Assembly (NCBI GenBank): GCA_039179985.1
Contig: JBCDED010000001.1
Location: 91,170-155,169, forward strand
Source: JBCCMQ01 sp039179985
GTDB lineage: Bacteria; Pseudomonadota; Alphaproteobacteria; Rhodobacterales; Rhodobacteraceae
DNA length: 64,000 bases
Direction of reading: 5' to 3'
Shown here piece by piece: positions 26,445 to 34,776 of the stretch. The position numbers were made by a program, and so were the translations under genes. Every line of letters starts with the position of its first letter. Position 1 is the stretch's first letter. Under the pieces are notes generated by a model. That model searched no databases and was not told the DNA's origin. It saw only the letters and a list, made by a program, of their open reading frames with translations.

Positions 26445-27110
26445 TCAAACGCTCATTGCAAGAACCCGGCTGATTTCTTTCAGGCCGCGCCCAGATTCCA
26501 CTGACCAGTCGTTGAACGCCACTTGCACGGCCGCCAGCGCCTTTTTTGAGGTTGGCGCCTTATCGACAATTCCCTCAGCCACCAGTCGCGCTACGACATC
26601 CTTTGACAGGATAAAGCCGTCTCGCCCGCCAAATCGCAAAGCGTATTGGGCCGTTGTTCCGCCAAGTCGACTGCCGCGTGTCTTGAGCAGCTCCAGCAGT
26701 CCCACGTAGTCTTCGCGCGGCCAGTATGCGATGGCCCTAGCCGCGCTGCCGTGATCGGAGGCGAGGTCCTGTAGCAAGACGGCGTTCTCCTGAACAGCCC
26801 GCAATTTGGCACCGTTTCGGATAACCCGTGTGTCGGTAAGAAGGCGGTCGAACCACACGTCATCCATGAAGGCGACAGCGCCCACGTCGAAGCCCTTGAA
26901 GGCCTCTTCAAAGCCCGGCCATTTGTTTTCGACCACCTTCCAGTTGAACCCGGCCGAAAACACGGCCTTCGTCAGAATGCTGAGCCAGCGGTCATCGGGC
27001 AAAAGAGCCAGTTCATCGGGCGGGACGGCGGGTTCCAGAAGGGCGTCCAGCGCCCCCGGCCCGCCTTTTCGTTCGGCTGCGATGCCGTAGAGTTCCTCAA
27101 AACTACGCAT
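26445..27110 (-). CDS. DNA-3-methyladenine glycosylase I-like protein
   Basis: A 221-residue helix-hairpin-helix protein related to Tag. The block SILTKAVFSAGFNWKVVENK followed by FEEAFKGFD matches the Tag region that flips and binds 3-methyladenine, and VIRNGAKLRAVQENA matches the next helix pair. The zinc-binding Cys/His residues at both ends of E. coli Tag are not evident, so it belongs to the divergent Tag-like group. Activity on alkylated bases is inferred. ATG 27110 is used; a further in-frame start at 27128 adds six residues. Confidence 0.75.
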   Translation of the reverse strand: MRSFEELYGIAAERKGGPGALDALLEPAVPPDELALLPDDRWLSILTKAVFSAGFNWKVVENKWPGFEEAFKGFDVGAVAFMDDVWFDRLLTDTRVIRNGAKLRAVQENAVLLQDLASDHGSAARAIAYWPREDYVGLLELLKTRGSRLGGTTAQYALRFGGRDGFILSKDVVARLVAEGIVDKAPTSKKALAAVQVAFNDWSVESGRGLKEISRVLAMSV

Positions 27111-27160
27111 GCCGCAGGCTCGCCGCATTCACGGGATTTGGCAAGGTGCTCTGCGTTGCT

Positions 27161-27841
27161 CTAGACCGGCGGCTCAACCCGGCTGCGCGGGTCCAGAAGC
27201 ATGGCCATTATCCAGCCCCCTACAAAGCCGCCAAGGTGGGTTTGCCAGGCCAGCTGTCCGTCCATGGCCCACCAGAGGACAAGGTTCAGGAGAATGAGCA
27301 GGAACACCGCCTGTGCAATGGGCCAGAGCCGTTCGCGTGCCGTGAACCGGTCGACATAGCCCCAGGCGATATAGGCGCCAGCGAGCCCGAAGAGCGCACC
27401 GGACGCGCCGACCATAGGGATCGATGTGTTTGAAAGCGCAGCGTAGCCTGCCGCACCCGCCAGCGCCGAGGCGATATAGAGCGCCAGAAACCGCAACCTG
27501 CCCACGCGGTCCACCACGGCGCGCCCCAGCGAGTAGAGTGTGATCATGTTGACCAGAAGGTGAACGGGACCGCCGTGCAGAAAAGCATACGTTACAAACA
27601 TCAATGTCGGCTGGCCGGGGTAGTTGGGCTGCCAGTTGCGCAGCAGTCCCGGCCAGAAACCGCCGTACTGATAGCCAAGCGACCGCAGCGTCGGAGGATC
27701 GAGTAGCCCGAGATCCGAAAGCACGAACGCCCCTTCGATCAGGCTGCAGATGCCGATGATCGTCATCACCACAGGATCGAACAGATTTCGCGCAGGAGGG
27801 CTGCGCCGCTGGGGGGCGTTCGGTGCGGAGGCGTCCACCAT
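27161..27841 (-). CDS. rhomboid family intramembrane serine protease
   Basis: A 226-residue six-span membrane protease. The catalytic serine is in GASGALFG (TM4), its histidine partner in HLGGFVGG (TM6), and the HGGPVHLLVNM segment in TM2 supplies the oxyanion-hole His/Asn. Rhomboids cleave substrates within the bilayer. It follows the outer-membrane barrel gene of the exopolysaccharide arm by 59 bases on the same strand, so co-transcription is possible. Confidence 0.92.
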   Translation of the reverse strand: MVDASAPNAPQRRSPPARNLFDPVVMTIIGICSLIEGAFVLSDLGLLDPPTLRSLGYQYGGFWPGLLRNWQPNYPGQPTLMFVTYAFLHGGPVHLLVNMITLYSLGRAVVDRVGRLRFLALYIASALAGAAGYAALSNTSIPMVGASGALFGLAGAYIAWGYVDRFTARERLWPIAQAVFLLILLNLVLWWAMDGQLAWQTHLGGFVGGWIMAMLLDPRSRVEPPV

Positions 27842-27900
27842 CTTTGCCTTCGTGTGCAGCCTGGGCCGGGCGTCTTTTGAACGCGTCTGGATCGGTCTTG

Positions 27901-29271
27901 TCAGCGAGACCTGCGGAAGGTTCTGGCGACGCTGACAAAGAGACTGTTCGAATCCGCACTGCCGCTGTTGTCCTGATCGTCGTACTCGTATTCGTAGCCG
28001 GCAATCAGGTCCCAGTCAGCCGTCAGATCGCGAATGTAGCTTGCCGAAATACGGGCCCGTGTTCTGTCGTCCGTGGTGCCTTCGCCCGTGTCTTCGACAG
28101 CCTGAACGTCGCCATCCAGACGCCAGCGACTGAACGAGTTGATGAATTGCTCATAGCCAAAGCCAAGGCGCGCGGTCAGGAACTCTTCCTCATCCGCGCC
28201 AGTGCCGACCTCCTGATCGTAGAAGATCGTCAGCGTGCCGCGGGGCAGTTCCTTCAGGTAATCGAGCGACCCGATAAACCGCGGGTCGTCAAAGGTCGAG
28301 GACACACCGACGGAAAACGCCAGTTCGCCATCGGGCAGGGTCAGGCTACGGCCCACACTGACCGCGGTCCGGTCACCGGCGAGCGACAGGTCCTGACTGA
28401 CAGAGCCGAAGACCGTGCCGTTGGGCAATTGCCGCGTGGCCGACAGTGAGGCGACAAGATCGTCTTCTTCATCGAGGATACGCTGGGTGCCGAAGGTCTG
28501 GAATTCCCGGATTTCGACATAGCTGAGATCGAAGCTGATCAGTGTGACTTCGTCATACTGGGTGTCGAATCCGGCGCCAATGCTTCTGCGGTCGTTGTCC
28601 GTCTCTTCCAGATCATCCGCGTCGAAGTCGCGGTAGTCGGCTGTCAGCCGTGCGGTAAGCACCGGCGAGAGCCGGAAATTCAGTGCACCGCCGATTTCGC
28701 GCGTGATCGAGTCAAAAAGGTCCGGATCGGTGGTGTCGATGTACTGCCGGTCCGTAAAGCGGCCGAAAATGTCAGCGCCGAAGGGGGCGTCGCGCCCGAA
28801 AGAGCCCGCGAAACGCAGGTCGTATCTTTCAAGATCGCCATCATCGGTGGACAGGTCCTGATCGGGCAGACCGTCCTCAACAAGGTCAAAGTCCCGGCGG
28901 TTCACTTCGGTCCGGGCAAAGGACGCGTTAAGGTCCATGAGGGTCGAAGTATTGGCGATGCCGTAGGCGAAGCGCACGAAGGGGTCTTCGAAACCTTCCG
29001 ATGTGTCATCGCCGGGTTCGTCGCGGAACCTCAGGTCGACGCCCGCATCAAAGGACAGGGTCCGCGTCGGCGTCGACGTGTCGTAGCCGAGCGTCAGCAG
29101 GTTCGACCACTCGTAAGTATCGCCGCGCGACACGGGGTCGAGGTCGAAGTTGTCGTCCCACAGAAGCCTGCTTTCTATCCCAAACTCAAGCAGTGGGTTG
29201 GGTGTGGCGTTCTGTGCGTGGGCTGCGGCCGATCCCAGAAGGGCCGCAGCTAGTCCGATGGTGTGCTTTAT
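27901..29271 (-). CDS. outer-membrane beta-barrel protein of the exopolysaccharide locus, apparent ATA start
   Basis: A protein of about 456 residues with alternating hydrophobic/polar strands, many acidic turns and a terminal strand ending VARTFRRSR, typical of an outer-membrane barrel. It resembles the barrel family associated with PEP-CTERM polysaccharide loci. The only canonical in-frame start, GTG 29133, removes the signal peptide. Extending upstream gives KHTIGLAAALLGSAAAHAQ, a clean signal sequence, beginning at ATA 29269-29271 seven bases after a GGGGGG ribosome site. No ATG, GTG or TTG exists between that ATA and the preceding stop. Rare ATA initiation or a mutated ATG are the options; a conservative call would be 27901-29133. 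Confidence 0.7.
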   Translation of the reverse strand: MKHTIGLAAALLGSAAAHAQNATPNPLLEFGIESRLLWDDNFDLDPVSRGDTYEWSNLLTLGYDTSTPTRTLSFDAGVDLRFRDEPGDDTSEGFEDPFVRFAYGIANTSTLMDLNASFARTEVNRRDFDLVEDGLPDQDLSTDDGDLERYDLRFAGSFGRDAPFGADIFGRFTDRQYIDTTDPDLFDSITREIGGALNFRLSPVLTARLTADYRDFDADDLEETDNDRRSIGAGFDTQYDEVTLISFDLSYVEIREFQTFGTQRILDEEDDLVASLSATRQLPNGTVFGSVSQDLSLAGDRTAVSVGRSLTLPDGELAFSVGVSSTFDDPRFIGSLDYLKELPRGTLTIFYDQEVGTGADEEEFLTARLGFGYEQFINSFSRWRLDGDVQAVEDTGEGTTDDRTRARISASYIRDLTADWDLIAGYEYEYDDQDNSGSADSNSLFVSVARTFRRSR

Positions 29272-29295
29272 TGTTCTGCCCCCCTGCCTCAGGTC

Positions 29296-29901
29296 TTATT
29301 CAAACAGGCGCCTTTCTGGTACGACGATTACGTCGCCGTCCCGCAGTCCTGCTGCGGCACCCTGCACGTTTTGCCCGCGTTCGAGCGCGTCATAATTAAG
29401 ACCATACACCTGTTCGACACCGGTTGTCCGGTCTGCTCGGCGAATTTGTACCCGTTTTTTTGCGGCAAAGGGGGTAAATCCGCCGGATTCGGCAAGAAAT
29501 TGCAGGATGGTCGTACCCGGATCGACTTCAAAGCGCCCGGGTTGGTTCACCTGACCGATCAGATAGACGGTCATCGTGCTGGCCGCCGCGGTGCTCGGCA
29601 GGCTCGGCGCGATGTTTGCGACGCTGACGAAAACAGTCGGTTGCGCGGCGAAATTCGGCGCCAGGCGGTTGGTCAGATCGGCACGCACCTGGTCGAGGCT
29701 GCGTCCCGCTGCAGAGACGGTACCAGCCAGCGGGAAGGAAATATTTCCGTCCGGAAGGACGAGTGTCTGGCGGTTAAGAGTTGCGTCCTCAAGGACCTCG
29801 ACAACCAGCGTATCGCCCGGCTGCACGCGGTATGACCCCTGCGCCAGCGCAGCGCTGGCAAAGAGCATTGCAAGAAACGCACCAAAAATGGTTCGGAACA
29901 T
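29296..29901 (-). CDS. polysaccharide export protein, Wza-like periplasmic/outer-membrane family
   Basis: A 201-residue exported protein with a signal peptide to about residue 20 (ends ALAQG). The Poly_export domain starts SYRVQPGDTLVVEV and a SLBB-type region follows (VYLIGQVNQPGRFEV...TILQFLAESGGFTPFA). There is no lipobox and it is shorter than Wza, as for the PEP-CTERM-locus export family. ATG 29901 is preferred over GTG 29910 because AAAAGG is correctly spaced. It would form the outer-membrane/periplasmic channel with the downstream barrel. Confidence 0.9.
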   Translation of the reverse strand: MFRTIFGAFLAMLFASAALAQGSYRVQPGDTLVVEVLEDATLNRQTLVLPDGNISFPLAGTVSAAGRSLDQVRADLTNRLAPNFAAQPTVFVSVANIAPSLPSTAAASTMTVYLIGQVNQPGRFEVDPGTTILQFLAESGGFTPFAAKKRVQIRRADRTTGVEQVYGLNYDALERGQNVQGAAAGLRDGDVIVVPERRLFE

Positions 29902-30003
29902 GACAGTCACCTTTTCTCCCCACGGAACCTTGGTTAGTGGGAAGGCTTCAGCGTGTGAAGAAGTTTCGATATCCCGGTCTGCGGCTTGGACTTTTTATTG
30001 TCA

Positions 30004-30046
30004 AAAGTCGCCGTCGGGCCACAGTGTTTACTAAGTGGCCCGACGG
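30004..30046 (-). terminator. Rho-independent terminator after the TPR lipoprotein gene
   Basis: A perfect 12-base inverted repeat (30011-30022 with 30035-30046) with a 12-base loop; on the minus strand it is followed by a short TTTT tract (30004-30007). It lies just beyond the TPR lipoprotein stop and before the export gene, so the export/barrel genes may need read-through or their own promoter. Confidence 0.75.
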
Positions 30047-30054
30047 CACGCTGC

Positions 30055-32478
30055 TTATTGGGTCAAAGCCGCGACGCGCTGTTCTGCGTCGTCTGAGACG
30101 CCGTCCAAAGCCGCGCCATCCAGCAGATCCAGAGCTTTCTGGTATTGCGCAATGGCCTCGTCGGGCCGGTCAAGGCTCTCGTAAAGGCGGCCAAGGTGGT
30201 ACTGGACAGCTGGGTCATCGGGCAGACCTGCCGCGGCGGGGACAAGGTGGCGCTCCGCCTGTTCGTAGTCTCCACGCAGGTAGGCGATCCAGCCGTAGGT
30301 GTCCTGAAAGGCGGGCTGGTCGATCCCACGCAGACGGCGCGCAATCTGGAAGGCCCGGTCAAGGTCGCCAACCGAGTCGCGGTAGGTCGTCAGCAGGCTG
30401 GCCAGGTTGTTGGCGACAATCACATTGGCGGAATTCAGCTCGTAGAGCTCTTCATAGACAGCGATGGCTTCGTCGATCTGGCCGTCGCGTTCCATGAGAC
30501 CCGCCTTAGCCCAGAGCAGATTGCCGGACCCCGGCAGCGACTGGAGCCCTTCGTCAAGGCTGGCACGGGCATCGTCAAAGCGTCCGAGGGCCGTTTGCAG
30601 GCGCACATAGGCCAGCCAGACCCGTTCCGCACCGGGATTGGTGTCGAGAATTCCGCGGTAGATATCCAGCGCCGCATCGGGCTCGCCAGAGGCGGCAAGG
30701 AAGCTGCCCTGAAGAAAGCGCAGGCCGGCGTCCTCGGGGTCCGTTTCGAGGGCCTGATCCAGGACTTCCTGGGCGCCTTCCTGGTCGCCAGTCATTAGCC
30801 GAAGGCGAATGCGCGCGAAGACCTCGTTAGCGGAGGGGTTGTCCGGATCGGCCGCGTTGTCGATCAGCGAGATCAGCTCGTCGTTGCGGTCCTGCGCCTG
30901 CAAGATTCCAAGGCGAATACGGTCGGCAAGTTCCAGCGCCGGGTTGGTGCCGAGTTCTCTCAGCGATTCCTCGATACCTTCGGCCTGTTCCCATCTCTCA
31001 AGGCGAATGTAGAGCCGCGCCAGCTGTGTGAGCAGTTCCGCCTGACCGGGTGTTGCGCGCAGACCGTCGGTATAGGCTTGCAGGGCGCCATCGGTGCGGT
31101 CTTCCGCCTCAAGGAACCGGCCCAGCCGCAGGCTCGTTTCGGGCGTGTAGTCAGAGGTTTCGGCCGCGAGGGCAAGCATTTCGCCCATGAGGTCGCGGTC
31201 GCCGTTGCGCTCGTGCGCCGCGGCGGTCAGCGTCATGATGTCATGGTCCTCCGGCGCTTCAGCCAGGGCAAGGCGCAGCGACCGGATGGCATCATCGGCC
31301 TGGTCCGCGTCGATCAGGAACCGCGCCTGAAGTTTCAAGGCCTCTACGTGGGACGGGTCCGATTCTAAAATGCCTTCGATGAAGGCGCGGCTGCCTACCG
31401 GATTGCCATTTGTCAGAAGAAGCCGGGCCAGCGTGACGCGGATGTTCAGGGATTCCTCGCTGACTTCCGCATCCTTAACGATTTCTTCCAGTTCCGCGAT
31501 CGCCTCGTCCCGTTTGCCGGCCTCAAAGTCGAGACCTGCACGCAGCGATCGGAAGAGGTCGGAACTTTGACCTTGTTCGATCCCTCGGGCGATTTCCTCG
31601 CGGGCGGCCTCGGCACTCACGTTATTGGCCAGAAAGGCGATAAGGCTGACGCGCATTGGGTCGTCTTCGGGGGATAGCTCCACCATCTGGCGCAGGAACT
31701 CTTCGGCACCCTCGGTATCACCCTGTGCGCCGTACCAACGGATCAGAGCTGTTTTGATCTCGTTGTCTTCCGGGAAGCGTGCAACGAGATCATGGAGCGA
31801 TGCTTCGACTTCCTGCGTTTCCCCGAGGCTTTCCAGGAGGCCTAGGCGCACCTGGTGCATCTCCAGGTTCTCGGGGTCAATGGTCAGCATTTCATTGATG
31901 ACGCCCAGAGCGTCGCGCTCGCGTTCAGAGAACAGAAGCCAGTCGAGCCGGACCCTTTGCAAGGCCAGGTTTTCCGGTGAGACGGCGAGGATGCCTGCGG
32001 CCTCTTCGGCAATGACCCGGCGGGCTGCCTGATCATTGGTGCGCACTGCGTCCCGGTACTCGAGGATAAGCGTGTTGACCCTTACGTCAGGATCGTCATC
32101 TGCCAGGCCGGCCGCCGCTTCGGTCAGCGTCTCGGCAGTGTCCCATGCGCCAAGCTCGATGGCGAGGTTTGAGGCGCGTTTGGTGGCAATCAGGTTCGAA
32201 GGATCCTGCTCGGACACATAGACGTACTGCGCAAATGCCTCGCGCATCTTGCCCTGATCTTCGACGAGACCGGCATAGGTCATGCGCGCATCGATATGCG
32301 CCTGGTTCAGCTCGAACACGTTGCGCAACTCGACAATGGCTTTGTCGGGTTCGCCGGCGGCGATCAGTTCCAGGGCGCTTTGGTAGTGCTTTTCAGCTCG
32401 TTCTTCCGCTGTGTCGCAGGCGCTCAGAACAAGCAGCGACGCAACAAGAAGGGCGGGGGCGGACAACGACGTTTTCAT
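30055..32478 (-). CDS. TPR-repeat lipoprotein, PrsT-like
   Basis: An 807-residue lipoprotein: the lipobox VLSAC places the acylated cysteine at residue 21, and the rest is a tandem array of roughly twenty TPR-like helix pairs, ending in SLDRPDEAIAQYQKALDLL. Size and architecture match the TPR lipoprotein found in PEP-CTERM polysaccharide clusters. Asp at position 22, directly after the cysteine, would favour inner-membrane retention by the E. coli +2 rule, which may not apply here. A likely periplasmic scaffold for polymer assembly or export. Confidence 0.88.
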   Translation of the reverse strand: MKTSLSAPALLVASLLVLSACDTAEERAEKHYQSALELIAAGEPDKAIVELRNVFELNQAHIDARMTYAGLVEDQGKMREAFAQYVYVSEQDPSNLIATKRASNLAIELGAWDTAETLTEAAAGLADDDPDVRVNTLILEYRDAVRTNDQAARRVIAEEAAGILAVSPENLALQRVRLDWLLFSERERDALGVINEMLTIDPENLEMHQVRLGLLESLGETQEVEASLHDLVARFPEDNEIKTALIRWYGAQGDTEGAEEFLRQMVELSPEDDPMRVSLIAFLANNVSAEAAREEIARGIEQGQSSDLFRSLRAGLDFEAGKRDEAIAELEEIVKDAEVSEESLNIRVTLARLLLTNGNPVGSRAFIEGILESDPSHVEALKLQARFLIDADQADDAIRSLRLALAEAPEDHDIMTLTAAAHERNGDRDLMGEMLALAAETSDYTPETSLRLGRFLEAEDRTDGALQAYTDGLRATPGQAELLTQLARLYIRLERWEQAEGIEESLRELGTNPALELADRIRLGILQAQDRNDELISLIDNAADPDNPSANEVFARIRLRLMTGDQEGAQEVLDQALETDPEDAGLRFLQGSFLAASGEPDAALDIYRGILDTNPGAERVWLAYVRLQTALGRFDDARASLDEGLQSLPGSGNLLWAKAGLMERDGQIDEAIAVYEELYELNSANVIVANNLASLLTTYRDSVGDLDRAFQIARRLRGIDQPAFQDTYGWIAYLRGDYEQAERHLVPAAAGLPDDPAVQYHLGRLYESLDRPDEAIAQYQKALDLLDGAALDGVSDDAEQRVAALTQ

Positions 32479-32541
32479 GGCAACTCACTCGGAAACTCTT
32501 TGCCGGAAGATAACGTCTGCAGCCCAAAGCTGCCAGTAACA

Positions 32542-32571
32542 TAAAAACGGGCAACATCCATTGTTGCCCGT
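32542..32571 (-). terminator. Rho-independent terminator after the sugar transferase gene
   Basis: A perfect 10-base stem (32547-32556 with 32562-32571) and five-base loop; on the minus strand it is followed by a TTTTT tract (complement of 32543-32547). It sits between the sugar transferase stop and the TPR lipoprotein start, so it isolates or attenuates transcription into the rest of the arm. Confidence 0.9.
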
Positions 32572-32601
32572 CTGCAAAATAACGGAACGGTTTTAGAGGT
32601 A

Positions 32602-33285
32602 TTAGTAACCTGTGCAGCGCAACACGGCGACAGCGGTCTGTCCCAGAACCCGCACGTCCGTGGCAAGCGACTGCTCGCGGTAGTACTTATCGTCGTACTT
32701 CGCGCGTGCCGGAAATTCGCATTCGTTGCGGTCGGAGACCTGCCAGAAGCCCGTGATGCCCGGGCGCATCTTGTAGTAAAGGGTGCCGGGGTAGATAATC
32801 TGCTGCGACACCATCATAGGCCGGGGACCGACGACGGACATATCACCCACCAGTACGTTGAAAAGCTGCGGCAGCTCATCAATCGACGATTTCCGAATGA
32901 AGCTGCCAATCCGGGTGATCCGCGGGTCGACACGCAGCTTCTGGGACCGATCCCATTCAGCCTTCGCGTTCGGGTTCAGCGTAAGATAGGCGGCGAGGAT
33001 GTCGTCCGCGTTCGCAACCATGCTGCGGAGTTTCCACATGCTGAACACGCGACCGTCTTTGCCCACGCGATCCTGACGGTAGAAAGGATTGTGGCCGTCA
33101 AGAGCGATGATGAGAGCAAACGCTGCGATCACGATGGCCGCGAAAGGTGCGACCAGAAGAACAAAACAGATGTCGAGGAGACGTTTGAGGAAGTTTGTAT
33201 AAAGCCCGGACGAAACCGAGCGCTGATACTCAGCAACTACAGTCGAGCCTGCCGTATCGGTCAGGTCATTGAAATGAACCGTCAT
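32602..33285 (-). CDS. initiating sugar transferase (undecaprenyl-phosphate phosphoglycosyltransferase)
   Basis: A 227-residue monotopic phosphoglycosyltransferase that loads the first sugar-phosphate onto undecaprenyl phosphate. It has one N-terminal hydrophobic re-entrant segment (about residues 32-55, ICFVLLVAPFAAIVI), the motif MWKLRSM, and the catalytic region SSIDELPQLFNVLVGDMSVVGPRP. It lacks the four extra membrane spans of WbaP/WcaJ, so it is the short form. ATG 33285 has AGGAG five bases upstream; GTG 33291 does not. It is first on the minus arm of the polysaccharide locus. Confidence 0.93.
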   Translation of the reverse strand: MTVHFNDLTDTAGSTVVAEYQRSVSSGLYTNFLKRLLDICFVLLVAPFAAIVIAAFALIIALDGHNPFYRQDRVGKDGRVFSMWKLRSMVANADDILAAYLTLNPNAKAEWDRSQKLRVDPRITRIGSFIRKSSIDELPQLFNVLVGDMSVVGPRPMMVSQQIIYPGTLYYKMRPGITGFWQVSDRNECEFPARAKYDDKYYREQSLATDVRVLGQTAVAVLRCTGY

Positions 33286-33909
33286 ACTCACTCCTGGGCA
33301 ACGCCCGCACGCATCTCACAACTACTCGGCCCGAAACAACGAACCGTACTCAATATGGATCAGGAATGATCCCCCTAGCAGCGACTTGCTTATATCACTG
33401 GTGAGACATCTGGCAAACGATTTAAATTCGATGCTTTTGTGTCAGTTTTGCTAAGCACCTTGATTTCGGGGCTTTTTTTGGTGTTGGACTTGACCCTTGA
33501 CCTTTTGGCCGTTGCCGTGAGTGCACGAAAACCTGACAACTGTTGCCAAAACGCAGACAATATTTAGTAGAATCGGGCTGTTGTGGCGACAAGCTAACAA
33601 ATCCTGTGCGAATCTGCCTTTTCTCTTGGTTGTGTGGGTACGGGCCTATGTCCGCCGCAGGGCCTCCAAATGGATCGGTGGACCGATTACATTAGGGATT
33701 GGAAACAATGAGCGCTGGCTGAAGAGGATGTCCCACGGGCCGCGCCAGCGGTTGGCCCCTGTGGCGGCAAAGCTTCCATGGGCCAGAGAATAGGATAGAC
33801 GTGGCTTGGATGCGGAAAGATGTATGTCTATTGTCGCCGCGATCTTGGGTAGTGAGTGGCCGCCTACATGTGGCGCGCTTGAAAGGCGTCGCCTTGGGTA
33901 AGACGAGTT
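33286..33909. other. long divergent intergenic region of the exopolysaccharide locus
   Basis: A 624-base gap between the two polysaccharide arms. It is relatively AT-rich near 33400-33560 and must hold both promoters. A tandem TTGACCCTTGACC is seen at about 33490-33502. An open stretch from GTG 33521 to 33793 lacks a ribosome site and protein-like composition and is not called. No clear hairpin or operator could be proven. Confidence 0.6.
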
Positions 33910-34776
33910 ATGTTGGACGTTCCGGTAATGGCTGAATTGTATACGGGTTTCTTTGGGCTACGCGAGCGTCCGTTCACGCTGCTGCCAGACCCGGATTTCA
34001 TCTTCTGGTCGCAACAGCATTCGCGTGCCTTCTCGGTGCTGGAGTACGGTATTGTCTCGCGCGCGCCCATTACGGTCATCACGGGCGAGGTCGGGGCCGG
34101 CAAGACCACACTGGTCCAAGGCCTGCTGAAATCGATCTCGGAAGACGTGACGCTGGGCCTGGTGTCTAACGCCGGCACCGAGCGGGGCGAGGTGCTCCAC
34201 TGGGTGTGCAACGCCCTGGGCATGAGCTTTGACCACGAAACGCCCTATGTCGCGCTCTTCCAGCTGTTCCAGGATTTCGTGATCGGGGAATATGCAGCCG
34301 GGCGTCGGGTGATCCTGATCTTCGACGAGGCGCAGACGCTGTCCATGGCTGCCCTCGAAGAGTTGCGGATGCTCACCAACATCAATTCCAACAAGGATGA
34401 GCTCTTGCAACTTGTGCTTGTGGGGCAGCCTGAACTGCGCGCGCTGATCGCGGAACCCGCACTGCGCCAATTCGCGCAGCGGGTGACCGCCAACTATCAC
34501 TTGCGCGAGATGGACGCGGCGACGACCGCCCGGTACATTGAACATCGTCTGAAAGTGGCGGGCGGAAGCGGTGCGGAGTTCACCAGTCAAGCTTGCGAAA
34601 GAGTGTTTCGATTTACGCGCGGGGTACCGCGTCTTGTAAATCAGTTGTGCGACTTTTGCCTGGTCTATGCGCTTGCGGAGAACGAGCCGCTTGTCATCGG
34701 TAGTGTGGTCGATCAGGTCGTGGAAGATGGCGTATACTTTCCTGGGTATTCCGGCGTGACGGAGACTGAGAAATGA
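33910..34776 (+). CDS. ExeA-like AAA ATPase of the polysaccharide locus
   Basis: A 288-residue AAA+ ATPase. It has the FFGLRERPFTLLPDPDFIFW N-terminus of ExeA/GspA-like and PEP-CTERM-associated ATPases, Walker A GEVGAGKTT near residue 62, Walker B VILIFDEAQ near 140, and a C-terminal helical lid (RGVPRLVNQLCDFCL). There is no fused peptidoglycan-binding domain. ATG 33928 is an alternative start. It overlaps the chain-length gene by 4 bases. Role: energising or localising the export machinery, inferred. Confidence 0.88.
   Translation: MLDVPVMAELYTGFFGLRERPFTLLPDPDFIFWSQQHSRAFSVLEYGIVSRAPITVITGEVGAGKTTLVQGLLKSISEDVTLGLVSNAGTERGEVLHWVCNALGMSFDHETPYVALFQLFQDFVIGEYAAGRRVILIFDEAQTLSMAALEELRMLTNINSNKDELLQLVLVGQPELRALIAEPALRQFAQRVTANYHLREMDAATTARYIEHRLKVAGGSGAEFTSQACERVFRFTRGVPRLVNQLCDFCLVYALAENEPLVIGSVVDQVVEDGVYFPGYSGVTETEK

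Noticed and set aside
29134..29271. Possibility that the outer-membrane barrel starts at GTG 29133.
   Set aside because: This would remove a clear signal peptide encoded in frame just upstream, which an outer-membrane protein requires.
33521..33793. 90-codon open frame in the divergent polysaccharide promoter region, starting GTG.
   Set aside because: No ribosome binding site, no recognisable domain, and it lies where regulatory sequence is expected.
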